Shown here piece by piece: positions 1 to 7,730 of a stretch of DNA of 24,547 nucleotides (position 1 is its first letter; every line of letters begins with the position of its first letter). A program made the translations under genes and the position numbers. Source of the DNA: JAWXUC01 sp044432975. GTDB lineage: Bacteria > Pseudomonadota > Alphaproteobacteria > RF32 > CAG-239. The notes beneath the pieces were generated by a model. It was not told the origin of the DNA. It worked only from the letters and a program-made list of their open reading frames with translations, and did not search any database. The DNA lies in assembly GCA_044432975.1 (NCBI GenBank), contig JAWXUC010000015.1, forward strand, positions 1-24,547. The letters run 5' to 3'.

Positions 1-104
1 AAACACAAATTGATGAATTAATTAAAACAACTGGAAAGATTATTGATATGATTACATCTCAAGAAGCTTCTAACTATTTTTTTAACGCAGGGTATTCTAT
101 TTAA
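1..104 (+). CDS. C-terminal fragment of a probable transposase (IS630-like)
   Basis: An open frame enters from the left edge (first full codon at base 3) and stops with TAA at 102-104, giving 33 residues. The tail reads ..NYFFNAGYSI, preceded by an amphipathic stretch (IDELIKTTGKIIDMI). A C-terminal helix followed by an aromatic-rich F-x-x-(A/C)GY ending is, from memory, typical of IS630/Tc1-type DDE transposases; no catalytic residue lies in the window, so the family is inferred. A truncated intergenic palindrome starts about 15 bases after the stop. It could instead be the tail of another host protein. Confidence 0.4.
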   Translation, partial: TQIDELIKTTGKIIDMITSQEASNYFFNAGYSI

Positions 105-119
105 TCGTTAAATACTCTA

Positions 120-172
120 GGCGTCCCGTTTGGAAGCGGTGCATTAGGGACGCCGAGGGCGTCGTCCCCTAC
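120..172. repeat. Truncated copy of the GTAGGG...CCCTAC palindromic repeat
   Basis: This stretch matches 842-894 almost base for base, including the loop and the whole right arm ending in CCCCTAC. The outer part of the left arm is missing, so it is a half copy next to the transposase tail. Confidence 0.7.
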
Positions 173-179
173 AAAGGGG

Positions 180-210
180 TTGCAAAATAAAATTGGGTTG
201 TTATTATAAT
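180..210 (+). promoter_or_regulatory. Candidate promoter of the structured RNA
   Basis: A consensus -10, TATAAT, lies at 205-210. The only -35-like hexamer is TTGCAA at 180-185, with a long 19-base spacer. A start near 217 would give an RNA of about 160 nt ending at the terminator at 344-376. The -10 is convincing, the -35 is not. Confidence 0.4.
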
Positions 211-216
211 CTTATC

Positions 217-376
217 AACTGAGAAGGCTCGGTTGTGGTGTCTCAAAACACCTGTCGTAATCCATCGTTTTGGTGGAGTGCGCGGAATAAGACTTTATTA
301 AAGTGCGAAGAAGCGTGACTGTACGACACAGTTTTGAGCTCCGCCACTTGATGTTTAAAATCAAGTGGTTTTGTTT
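217..376 (+). ncRNA. Candidate structured small RNA, 6S-like rod fold
   Basis: No long open frame fills this stretch, but it folds as a rod. CTCAAAAC (242-249) pairs perfectly with GTTTTGAG (331-338). TGTCGTA (253-259) pairs perfectly with TACGACA (322-328). GTGG just upstream of the first arm pairs with CCAC at 344-347, and CTGAG-aagg-CTCGG makes a small side hairpin at the 5' side. The 3' end is an intrinsic terminator and a TATAAT -10 sits upstream. A length near 160 nt, a rod shape with internal bubbles and its own terminator resemble 6S RNA (ssrS), but I cannot match conserved 6S sequence and the usual neighbours (zapA, fau) are absent. A competing hairpin GGTGT-ctcaaa-ACACC could make it a leader controlling the downstream gene. 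Confidence 0.42.
344..376 (+). terminator. Intrinsic terminator upstream of the small Xre-like gene
   Basis: A perfect 9-bp stem, CCACTTGAT (344-352) with ATCAAGTGG (360-368), has a 7-base loop and is followed by TTTTGTTT. It ends 22 bases before the next start codon, so it either ends an independent RNA or attenuates the gene. Confidence 0.75.
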
Positions 377-398
377 AACAAATTTACGGAGTTATAAA

Positions 399-656
399 AT
401 GAATGATGGGAAAATATTGAGCAAAAAAGCTTTGAAAAAAAGAAACATAAAACAAACAAAATCAGAATTAGGAAATATGTTGTTTGAGTTGCGAAGAGAG
501 AAAAAAATGACATTGCAAGAAGTTTCTGAAGATGCAAGGTTTCCTCTTAAACTATTAGATAAATTTGAAATGGGGATTGTTCCTGATATGAGACTTTGTG
601 ATATTAATCATTTAGCATTTTACTATGGCAAAAAGGTTGAGATTAATTTTGTGTAA
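399..656 (+). CDS. Small Xre-like helix-turn-helix protein
   Basis: An 85-residue protein. The ATG at 399 is chosen over an upstream ATG at 303 because ACGGAG lies just before 399, and because the longer frame would begin inside the structured RNA and its terminator. Residues about 23-84 resemble an Xre/Cro fold: a first helix (ELGNMLFELRREKKM), a turn-helix segment (TLQEVSEDARFPLKLLDKFE) and a closing segment ending in VEINFV. The first 20 residues are lysine-rich. No partner toxin or antitoxin gene is adjacent, so the target is unknown. It might be an orphan antitoxin-like or phage-derived regulator. A terminator follows at 681. Confidence 0.6.
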   Translation: MNDGKILSKKALKKRNIKQTKSELGNMLFELRREKKMTLQEVSEDARFPLKLLDKFEMGIVPDMRLCDINHLAFYYGKKVEINFV

Positions 657-680
657 GGTGTGTTTTATAATGTTTTCATC

Positions 681-708
681 ATCCTGAGCTTGTTTCAGGA
701 TTTTTTTT
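681..708 (+). terminator. Terminator of the Xre-like gene, built from a CCTGA palindrome
   Basis: ATCCTGA (681-687) pairs with TCAGGAT (695-701), followed by a run of T. The stem is the same palindrome family seen at 7604-7624, so a dispersed repeat appears to serve as a terminator here. Confidence 0.65.
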
Positions 709-720
709 GCAAAAGCATGG

Positions 721-798
721 GGAGATGCTGAAATGAATTCAGCATGACGTTAGAGGGGGAGAAGTATGAGGGGGTGCTGAAATTAATTCAGCATGACG
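721..798. repeat. Two copies of a GCTGAA/TTCAGC palindromic repeat
   Basis: Copy one (721-749) has GCTGAA and TTCAGC around ATGAA and ends in ATGACG. Copy two (773-798) has the same arms around ATTAA and the same ATGACG end. Another copy lies inverted at 7566-7590. These are short dispersed intergenic hairpins. Confidence 0.7.
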
Positions 799-823
799 GA
801 GGGGTGTTTTTCATGAATGCTGT

Positions 824-894
824 GTAGGGGACGACGCCCTCGGCGTCCCGTTTTGAAGCGGTGCATTAGGGACGCCGAGAGCGTTGTCCCCTAC
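824..894. repeat. 71-bp palindromic repeat, GTAGGG...CCCTAC family
   Basis: Arms of 26 bases (824-849 and 869-894) are complementary apart from two positions and enclose a 19-base loop. The ends are GTAGGG and CCCTAC. A half copy lies at 120-172 and relatives with the same ends at 7446-7517 and 21676-21725. Size and symmetry suit a REP-like or MITE-derived element. Confidence 0.75.
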
Positions 895-920
895 GGGTGT
901 ATGATGAAGGAACTAATATT

Positions 921-961
921 CCCCCCCTTCGCCCTTCGGGCACTTCCCCCGCAAGGGGGCA
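921..961. repeat. Tandem GC-rich mini-hairpins
   Basis: GCCC-TTC-GGGC is followed at once by CCCCC-GCAA-GGGGG. This GC-rich patch stands out in an AT-rich intergenic region. Together with the repeats at 721-894 it fills the gene-free stretch 657-1030, where I see no coding sequence. Confidence 0.5.
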
Positions 962-977
962 GATATTTGTATATATA

Positions 978-1008
978 AAAAGAGGTGGTCGCAATGACCA
1001 CCTCTTTT
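978..1008 (-). terminator. Strong hairpin terminator after the outer-membrane-like gene
   Basis: AAAGAGGTGGTC pairs perfectly with GACCACCTCTTT around GCAAT, and the minus strand continues into a T run. It lies about 23 bases after the stop of the gene at 1031-1789. It has A and T tracts on both sides and could work in both directions. Confidence 0.75.
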
Positions 1009-1030
1009 GTTGGATTAATAATTTTTGCTT

Positions 1031-1789
1031 TTATAGGATAAAACTCATTCCTATAAAAGCACCGTAGTCGCATCTTTGAATACTAGAATTTAATATATCT
1101 ACTGTATCCCAAATAACGCGGCCTCCAAAGTTGAGGTTTACCTTATTTGCGATGCGAACATTCATCTCTCCCATAATTGTTGGCCCTAGAGCATTAGAAT
1201 GCTGATTGCCGTAGAGCGTTTGCTCTTCGTTAACCTGTATTCCAAAGTCGTTAGAAAACCAGCGATATGAGAGTCCACCGCCAACGCGGAACTTGAAAGC
1301 GCTTGGATTGTGTTGGTTGAAGTTTACCAACGCAACAAGTTGCGTTGAATATCCATCAAAAACATTATCCAACAAAGCCTGTTGACCATAACCAAAAATT
1401 GCGGCATAGGTCATCCAATGTGCGCTATAAGCACCCTGTAGCTCACCTCCGTAGAGAATGTTGCTGCCAGATTTCATAACTGTCGCTCGGGGAGTAAGTG
1501 AAAATGCATGACATTGGGTTGTTCTTATCGCCTTTAACTTAGTCAAAGCTCTAATCTGAGCTTCTTTAGTTGGCAATGTCGAAATATATTCAATATCACT
1601 ATCAGATAGCGATACTTTTTTATTTCTCCACCAATTTCCACACTCTTTCGTATGCTCTCCACCGTGTTTATGGCTCTGACTTGCAGTATAAATCTCTGCT
1701 TTTCTCTCTTCAGAGATTTGAGCTTTGGTTGGTAGTGTTGCAACAACTAAAAGAATTAGTGTTGCTAAGATTTTCAAAAATCTATTCAT
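1031..1789 (-). CDS. Secreted, probably outer-membrane beta-barrel protein, Bacteroidota-like
   Basis: A 252-residue protein I do not recognise as a named family. Residues 1-24 form a clear Sec signal peptide ending in TKAQ, an ending I associate with Bacteroidota. Residues 25-95 are polar, with His/Cys (SQSHKHGGEHTKECG). From about 96 the protein alternates short aromatic strands and turns (ILYGGELQGAYSAHW, FRVGGGLSYRWF, LNFGGRVIW), and it ends in GAFIGMSFIL, consistent with a small beta barrel. No Shine-Dalgarno lies before the ATG (upstream ..ctaaacttaaaagca), unlike most genes here. It sits 78 bases downstream of the giant lipoprotein gene on the same strand, so the two may form a unit. 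Function unknown. Confidence 0.65.
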   Translation of the reverse strand: MNRFLKILATLILLVVATLPTKAQISEERKAEIYTASQSHKHGGEHTKECGNWWRNKKVSLSDSDIEYISTLPTKEAQIRALTKLKAIRTTQCHAFSLTPRATVMKSGSNILYGGELQGAYSAHWMTYAAIFGYGQQALLDNVFDGYSTQLVALVNFNQHNPSAFKFRVGGGLSYRWFSNDFGIQVNEEQTLYGNQHSNALGPTIMGEMNVRIANKVNLNFGGRVIWDTVDILNSSIQRCDYGAFIGMSFIL

Positions 1790-1821
1790 TGCTTTTAAGT
1801 TTAGTAAAACGTGATAAAATG

Positions 1822-1858
1822 GTCTCCCCTGCTTTTTATATTTTTTAGCAGAGGAGAC
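1822..1858 (-). terminator. Hairpin between the giant lipoprotein gene and the barrel gene
   Basis: GTCTCC pairs with GGAGAC and, inside, CTGCT pairs with AGCAG around an AT-rich loop. It lies 10 bases after the lipoprotein stop. The minus-strand side is followed by a short T-rich stretch, so it could end or trim the transcript before the second gene. Confidence 0.45.
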
Positions 1859-1867
1859 GTTAACTTA

Positions 1868-4800
1868 TTACTTTTGTGTCATTGTAAACGATGTGCTGTT
1901 GAATACAGGAACAGTAACTGTAGCTGTACCATCAGAAGCAACGCTGCCTGACACGCCAGTGTTAGTCTTCATAAAAGTAGTAGGATTGCCTGAAGAAGCA
2001 TTTCTTACAGTTATCCAGGCATTATCAGCGAAGAAAGCCTCTTCTCCTGTAGATAGGTCTGTAAAAACATACCCATCTTCTTCTGCAATCTTAGTTGCTG
2101 AAGCCCAAGAACCATCAGATTTTTTCTGATACGCACCTATTGCTGATGTTGTAGCCTTTGTGTTAGTCTCTTTATAAGACTTAAGGATACTATTTGTTCC
2201 ATCAATGATGTAAATCTGACGGAACAAGAACTCCTTAGTTGTTGCATTTACCACGTTATAATATACACAAGTATACAATACATGATTTAAATCTACAACT
2301 GCACTTTGGCCACAAGTTTCGATGATTTGACCATCCTCTGTGATTGTGCGATCAACAACCTTAGCTACATAGTTACTAACAGTAACTGTTTTGCTACCAA
2401 CGCCAGAAACTGTGCTTGTTACGGTGTATGTATATACATCATAAGTTATACCACTCTCTGTTGCTGTTGTCTTAACCGCATCAGAAACAACGATATCAAA
2501 TACTATGCTCTTAGCTGTTCCAGTAGCAGTAGCTGTAATTCCGCTCTCTGTATAAGAGAATGAATTCCACCACTGAACCTGAGCAGTAAAAGAGATTGTT
2601 TGACCATCAACAGTTGCCTTTGCAACGGATTGCTTTGTAGTTACTACAAAATCACCGTCGTTGGCATTTGCTGAAGCTGTTGTCTCCTCAAAGTTCAAAT
2701 TCAACGCTTGGTATGAATCAGAATAGAACTTAATATCAGATGTAGCATTTAGATAGTCAGAAAGCGTTACGCTTCTTGTCTCCTTAGTTGCTCCACTAAT
2801 AGTAAACTCTTTATTCAATACCAAAGAATTTGTTGTCAAATCAGACGTCCACATTTTGCTTAGCTCATCAACCTCTTCCTCTTTCTCTACCTTAATCACA
2901 ATGCTTCCACTGTGAGAACCTAGAACAGATTTGATGCTTGAAGTACCGTTATAGTACTCGTAAGAATCATCACTGCTGTTTGGTGTAGATGAGATTGAGA
3001 ATGCTGCTGAAGAAACCTCTAGGTCTTTCGCCTTTAGAGTAACACTTTTTGTCTCATTGTTACGAGTAATAGACGCCTTTACAGACTCTGTATTACCAAC
3101 AAACCTACTTGTTATGTTCTGAGACATGCTCAAATCATAATTCGTTGCATTGTTAGTGTACACAATTGTAAAGCTTCCCTCATTTGCATTTCTTGTTGAA
3201 GAAGTTGCAGCAGAAGTACTCATACTTAAGAATGAAACGTTTGCGTTATCCTTAACATACGTTGCAGTAGAAGGTGTTGTGATTGAAGTTGCTGGAGTTG
3301 CTGTGTATGTTTCAACATAGCTCTTTCCTGACAAACTCTTCTCAACCCAATACTTAAACGTATAACCATCAAGCTCGATGCCCCAATCAATCTCTTCGTC
3401 AGTTGGCTCTATAACTTTAGTTACGTTATTGGTAATCTTCACAACGTCGTTTGAGATATTACTATTAAATGTAAACTCATAAGAATCTACATAATTAGCA
3501 TTCTCAACTCGGTTAATAAAATCTAAGCCACCATTAGCATAACCTACAGAAGAAGATGTTCCTGTTGTTGTAACAGTAAATCCGCCTTCTGAATAAGTGA
3601 AACTTGACCAGTATTGAACTTGTCCCTCAGATACAATTTTCTCAGAATTAGACAAGCTAACAGTAGCTGTTCTCTTATCTGTTACGATAGTAAAGTATCC
3701 TTGAGTTGCATTAGCAACGCTTGCGTCTACAACATTAAATCCACTTACTGAAAGACGAACGTCATCATCAGTAGAATATGTTGCTGTTGCAGGAGTATTA
3801 ATGTAGTTGTTCAATGTTGCGGTAAAAGTCTCATTTTTTGTAGAACCATCCTCGTAGGTCTTTTTAACAACAACTGTTGTTGATGTCTTCTCAATAACCT
3901 CAAGATTTGTAAGGTCGTTAGTAAGATCACCACCACCAATTGATTGTAGAACATAATCAGAAACATTAACGGTTTTTGAACCGAAAACGTTAGAAACTGT
4001 TAATGTATAATTATATACATCGTAAGTAACTCCACTCTCTGTTGCTGTTGTTTTTGAAACAAAAGTTAGGCCGCCATTTACATAGCTAACAAGTTTCTCT
4101 GTGCCGTTAGCTGTAGCTGTCAATCCACCCTCAGAATAAGTGAAAACTGACCACCACTGACTTTGAGCACTAAATTCTAAAGTCTTACCATTTGAAAGAT
4201 TAACAACCGCTGTGCGGCTATCACTCTTAACTGTAAAACCATCTGAATTTTTGTCAGAAACTGTGTTTGTAGTAACTTTCCAACCACTAACGCTGATTGC
4301 TTGATAACTATTAGAATAAACTTTCAAATTAGATGGAACAACGTCTGTCTCATTCAAAGTAATATTCTTAACAACATCACTAGTTGAACCATTCTCATAA
4401 GTACGAGTTGTGGTTGTACTAGTTGCATCTTGCGATGTTACCTCAAGCTTAACAAGCTCGTTTGCATCTGGTGTTGTTGCGCTTTGCTTAACATAGTCTG
4501 AAATCTTAACATTCTTTGAACCAAAAACGTTAGAAACAGTCAATGTATAAGTATAAACGTCATAAGTAACACCATTCTCTACAACAGTAGTCTTTACTGC
4601 ACTAGAAATTCCTCCGTTAACATAACTAACAAGTTTCTCTGTTCCATTTGCTGTAGCTGTCAATCCGCTCTCAGAATATGAGAAGAACGACCACCACTGC
4701 GACTGTGCAGAAAACTCTAAAATCTTACCGTTTGAAAGATTAACAACCGCTGTGCGATTATCGCTCTTAACTGTAAAACCATCAGAGTTCTTGTCTGAAG

Positions 4801-6766
4801 TTGTTGTCGAAGTAACCTTCCAACCACTAATTGTGATTGACTGATAAGAATCTGAATAAATCTTCAAATCTGATGGAATTATATCCGTCTCATCTAAAGT
4901 TACATTCTTATCAATAGTACTTGTTTTACCACTGTCATAAGTACGAGTTGTTGTTGTACTTGTAGTTGTTTTCTTTGTTACCTCAAGTTTCACAAGCTCA
5001 TCTGTAGTTCCTGTTGATCCTGATTGCTTAACATAGTCTTCTATTGTAACTGTTTTGCTACCGAAAACGTTTGTTACTGTCAATGTATATGTATATACAT
5101 CATAAGTAACTCCATTTTCTATAACAGTAGTTTTTGTTGCATTAGAAAGACCATCGTTAACATAGTTTACCAACTTTTCTGTTCCCTCAGCTGTTGCTGT
5201 CAACTCATCCTCTGAATAAGAGAAGAATGACCACCACTGAGTTTGAGCTGAAAACTCCAAGCTCTTACCATTTGAAAGATTAACAAGCGCTGTGCGACTG
5301 TCGCTCTTAACAGTAAATCCATTTGAAGACTCCTCGCCAACCTTTGCCTCAGTTACTTTCCAACCACTTATTGCAAGCTTTTGATAAGAATCTGAATAAA
5401 CGCGAAGGTTTGAAGGAATAACATCTGACTCATTTAGAGTGATGCTCTTTTCAACTGTATTTGTAGAACCAGAACTAAACGTACGAGTTGTTGTTGTACT
5501 TGTTGCTGTTTTATCAGTAACCTCTAGTTTAACCAAACTATCATCCTCTGTAGGAGGAAGGGTTGGGTCTACTAGAACGATACTATTCAAGTAAAAAATC
5601 TGAGGCAATTTATCATCTGAAAACTTAGACTCAAAAGCATAATAATAATTATACTTATTGTCTTCAATTTTCTTATAATAATCTTTAGCTGGCTTACGAC
5701 TGAAACCTGTATAGCGACCAATAAAGCCAACAGTTACAGGAAAATCATTATAATCAAAGCTAAAGTACTCATATTTACTTGTCAAAACAACGCTTCTGTT
5801 ATCAAGTCCGACTGAAATGTCTTGAGACTCGTCTAAAAGCTCGCCTTCGTTGTACTCTGAAAGGCTTGGGGTGTATTTATCAATATCTGACACAGTAATC
5901 TCTGGCAAAGATTGATTAATACCGAATAAAGAAGCAGGCACCTCTTTTGTTACACTAACTTCCTTAAATGAAAGATCGTTATATGTAACGATAAGGTTAA
6001 AAGTTACTGTCATTGTTGATAGTAAAGAGTTCTCATCTTCTGTGGCTGTACGAGTGAACGTATAACCATTTTCTGATGACAATCTAATGTCAACAATAAA
6101 AGTACCTCCATCTTCTGGATCAATACCGTCTAGATTTGAACCCTCCCAAATACGGAAAGTTACAGGTATAACATATTGATCATCCTTGTCTTGATATTCA
6201 TAATCGGCAAGGAAGTTCAAGGTCATGTCATAACCTTTCAAATCCAAAGAATCCTTTACATACTCTTGCTCGAAACCAAGGTATGACAAAGATGTTAATT
6301 TATTACTTAAAACCTCTTGAGGAATTTCCATCCCCTGTAAAGACACCGTTGGCGCCTCCTCGTCTTCTACATCAAATCTTAAAGAATAACCTCCAAAGGT
6401 GAAGGTGTTGTCTTTAATCTTTGCCTCGGCGAAAACATCTTCAACAGACTTTACAGCCTTATTGTTGATGAAATCAGAGCCGATTGATGAAACAGCATGA
6501 GTTGTTACATAAGTTGTATCCCTGTTAATGCTAGATCCATCGTTGTAGATGAGGTCTGCGTTAATAGAGAAATCACTTTCAAGCTCTAGTGAGCCATCAA
6601 CGATATCTACTACTTTATTCTCAACCCATAGGTTGTCGAAAAGATCAATTTTCTCTAGTTTAACTAGCCAATTGTTTTCCAACTCCATGTCTAACCCACT
6701 CTCGCAGGCTGCCAAAGTAATGAATGAAATCATTACGATAGCAATTTTTTGCATAAATTTTCTCAT
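1868..6766 (-). CDS. Giant repeat lipoprotein (1632 aa), putative surface protein, Bacteroidota-like
   Basis: Residues 1-21 are a lipoprotein signal with lipobox LAAC (Cys21), so the mature protein should be lipid-anchored. Residues about 22-400 are acidic and strand-rich. Then come six beta-rich repeats of about 180 residues (starting near 408, 588, 768, 948, 1125 and 1295). The first three are very alike: each opens with (E)LVKLEVT plus a Thr-rich STTTTRT run, contains a QWWS(F/V)F(S/T)YSE core, then YDVYTYTLTV, and closes with GSK..(V/I)..YV. Repeats 4-6 are diverged. A separate domain of about 160 residues ends the protein. The pattern suits stacked Ig-like modules of an adhesin or stalk, which is inference. 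No Shine-Dalgarno precedes the ATG; upstream is only A-rich. One hand-counted line is about 37% GC, against about 28% for a tilS line. Confidence 0.7.
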   Translation of the reverse strand: MRKFMQKIAIVMISFITLAACESGLDMELENNWLVKLEKIDLFDNLWVENKVVDIVDGSLELESDFSINADLIYNDGSSINRDTTYVTTHAVSSIGSDFINNKAVKSVEDVFAEAKIKDNTFTFGGYSLRFDVEDEEAPTVSLQGMEIPQEVLSNKLTSLSYLGFEQEYVKDSLDLKGYDMTLNFLADYEYQDKDDQYVIPVTFRIWEGSNLDGIDPEDGGTFIVDIRLSSENGYTFTRTATEDENSLLSTMTVTFNLIVTYNDLSFKEVSVTKEVPASLFGINQSLPEITVSDIDKYTPSLSEYNEGELLDESQDISVGLDNRSVVLTSKYEYFSFDYNDFPVTVGFIGRYTGFSRKPAKDYYKKIEDNKYNYYYAFESKFSDDKLPQIFYLNSIVLVDPTLPPTEDDSLVKLEVTDKTATSTTTTRTFSSGSTNTVEKSITLNESDVIPSNLRVYSDSYQKLAISGWKVTEAKVGEESSNGFTVKSDSRTALVNLSNGKSLEFSAQTQWWSFFSYSEDELTATAEGTEKLVNYVNDGLSNATKTTVIENGVTYDVYTYTLTVTNVFGSKTVTIEDYVKQSGSTGTTDELVKLEVTKKTTTSTTTTRTYDSGKTSTIDKNVTLDETDIIPSDLKIYSDSYQSITISGWKVTSTTTSDKNSDGFTVKSDNRTAVVNLSNGKILEFSAQSQWWSFFSYSESGLTATANGTEKLVSYVNGGISSAVKTTVVENGVTYDVYTYTLTVSNVFGSKNVKISDYVKQSATTPDANELVKLEVTSQDATSTTTTRTYENGSTSDVVKNITLNETDVVPSNLKVYSNSYQAISVSGWKVTTNTVSDKNSDGFTVKSDSRTAVVNLSNGKTLEFSAQSQWWSVFTYSEGGLTATANGTEKLVSYVNGGLTFVSKTTATESGVTYDVYNYTLTVSNVFGSKTVNVSDYVLQSIGGGDLTNDLTNLEVIEKTSTTVVVKKTYEDGSTKNETFTATLNNYINTPATATYSTDDDVRLSVSGFNVVDASVANATQGYFTIVTDKRTATVSLSNSEKIVSEGQVQYWSSFTYSEGGFTVTTTGTSSSVGYANGGLDFINRVENANYVDSYEFTFNSNISNDVVKITNNVTKVIEPTDEEIDWGIELDGYTFKYWVEKSLSGKSYVETYTATPATSITTPSTATYVKDNANVSFLSMSTSAATSSTRNANEGSFTIVYTNNATNYDLSMSQNITSRFVGNTESVKASITRNNETKSVTLKAKDLEVSSAAFSISSTPNSSDDSYEYYNGTSSIKSVLGSHSGSIVIKVEKEEEVDELSKMWTSDLTTNSLVLNKEFTISGATKETRSVTLSDYLNATSDIKFYSDSYQALNLNFEETTASANANDGDFVVTTKQSVAKATVDGQTISFTAQVQWWNSFSYTESGITATATGTAKSIVFDIVVSDAVKTTATESGITYDVYTYTVTSTVSGVGSKTVTVSNYVAKVVDRTITEDGQIIETCGQSAVVDLNHVLYTCVYYNVVNATTKEFLFRQIYIIDGTNSILKSYKETNTKATTSAIGAYQKKSDGSWASATKIAEEDGYVFTDLSTGEEAFFADNAWITVRNASSGNPTTFMKTNTGVSGSVASDGTATVTVPVFNSTSFTMTQK

Positions 6767-7200
6767 TTGAATTTTTTTATTTGTTTATTTATTTGTTTTT
6801 GTTTGATTTATATTGAGATGTACTAGGTACATTTGAAAAATATGTAAAAATTATGTCTGAAGACTTATAAGCTTTTTAAAACGTCTACTAAATCAAAAAA
6901 ATGAATTTTTTGAATTTTTTTAATAATCGAACATTGTAATATAAGTGACATAATTGTTTTTTAACGATTTTAGTATATCACAAAACAAAACCTTAAGCAA
7001 GCTTTTTTTGCTGAAATTTACGATTTTTGACAAAAGAGTCCACGTTTTTGAATCAAAGCTTATGGAATCGGTAAAAATTATTTTATTGAAGACAAATAAA
7101 AACATTAAATATTGATTAATTTTTAGATTTTTAAAAGACTCGGGGGTGGATGTGATTTATGACTATTTTGAAAGCTGAAACTTAAACCACCATTTAAACT
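6767..7200. other. Gene-free AT-rich stretch, probable upstream region of the giant lipoprotein
   Basis: I see no credible gene here. The 61-residue frame on the minus strand at 6920-7105 lacks a ribosome binding site and any recognisable motif. A perfect dyad, ATGTAC-TAG-GTACAT (6818-6832), lies about 52 bases upstream of the lipoprotein start and could be an operator. No standard -35/-10 pair is obvious. Confidence 0.4.
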
Positions 7201-7203
7201 ACC

Positions 7204-7386
7204 CCGTCAGCTTCGCTGCCACCCCTTCACAAGTGAAGGGGAATTTTTAGGATGTGCTTCGTTGCCCCCTTCACTTGTAAAAGAGAATTTTGAGGATGCG
7301 CTTCGCTGCCACTCCTTCACTTGTAAAAGAGAATTTTGAGGATGCGCTTCGTTGCCACTCCTTCACTTGTGAAGGGGAATTTTTGA
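7204..7386. repeat. Tandem repeat of about 46 bp, four copies
   Basis: Units begin near 7204, 7250, 7294 and 7340. Each contains GC(T/G)TCG(C/T)TGCCAC followed by CCTTCACTTGT and a GAATTTT(T)GAG end. Units 3 and 4 are nearly identical. The first and last units contain the CCTTCAC/GTGAAGG palindrome, and units 2-3 have lost one arm. The array is noncoding. Confidence 0.7.
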
Positions 7387-7445
7387 GGGGTTACAATTAA
7401 ATAAGATATATAGCAAACGCAAAATTATTTGATTGCACATCTCTT

Positions 7446-7517
7446 GTAGGGAACATTCTTGACTGTTCCTTGTATAATATGGCTAATTTCAAAGGAATGG
7501 TCAAGACCATTCCCTAC
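7446..7517. repeat. 72-bp palindromic repeat, GTAGGG...CCCTAC family
   Basis: Arms of 24 bases (7446-7469 and 7494-7517) begin with GTAGGGAA and end with TTCCCTAC, with several internal mismatches. Total length is within one base of the copy at 824-894, while the inner sequence differs. Confidence 0.6.
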
Positions 7518-7565
7518 AAATTATTATAAAACACAATCATTTATTTTTGCCTTAGCTACATTTAT

Positions 7566-7628
7566 CGTCATGCTGAATTTATTTCAGCATCTCAATAAAG
7601 GGGATCCTGAAACAAGTTCAGGATGACG
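7566..7628. repeat. Paired CTGAA palindromes
   Basis: ATGCTGAA and TTCAGCAT face each other at 7570-7590; ATCCTGAA and TTCAGGAT at 7604-7624, followed by GACG. These are the same two hairpin types as at 681-798, here side by side and in inverted orientation. Confidence 0.65.
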
Positions 7629-7730
7629 TTTTTTGGGAGATGAATGATGGGTTTGAGGTAGAATGACGTATTTTGGGGTAGGATGGTGGGGTTTGAGGCA
7701 GGATGGTGTAAATAAAAACTCTATTTATAT

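Noticed and set aside
217..376. tracrRNA, SRP RNA or tmRNA
   Set aside because: No Cas9 or repeat lies nearby, there is no SRP GGAAG-type core in the right place, and no tRNA-like ends are seen.
303..398. N-terminal extension of the Xre-like protein
   Set aside because: It would be translated from within the structured RNA and its terminator, and a better ribosome binding site precedes 399.
891..1073. 60-residue minus-strand gene
   Set aside because: It runs through the terminator, the GC-rich hairpins and the end of the barrel gene in another frame.
2306..2563. Cysteine-rich plus-strand proteins inside the giant lipoprotein gene (also 5024-5215)
   Set aside because: They are antisense shadows of repeated Thr/Val/Asn codons and recur with the repeats.
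6920..7105. 61-residue minus-strand gene
   Set aside because: It has no ribosome binding site, no motif and the composition of AT-rich spacer.
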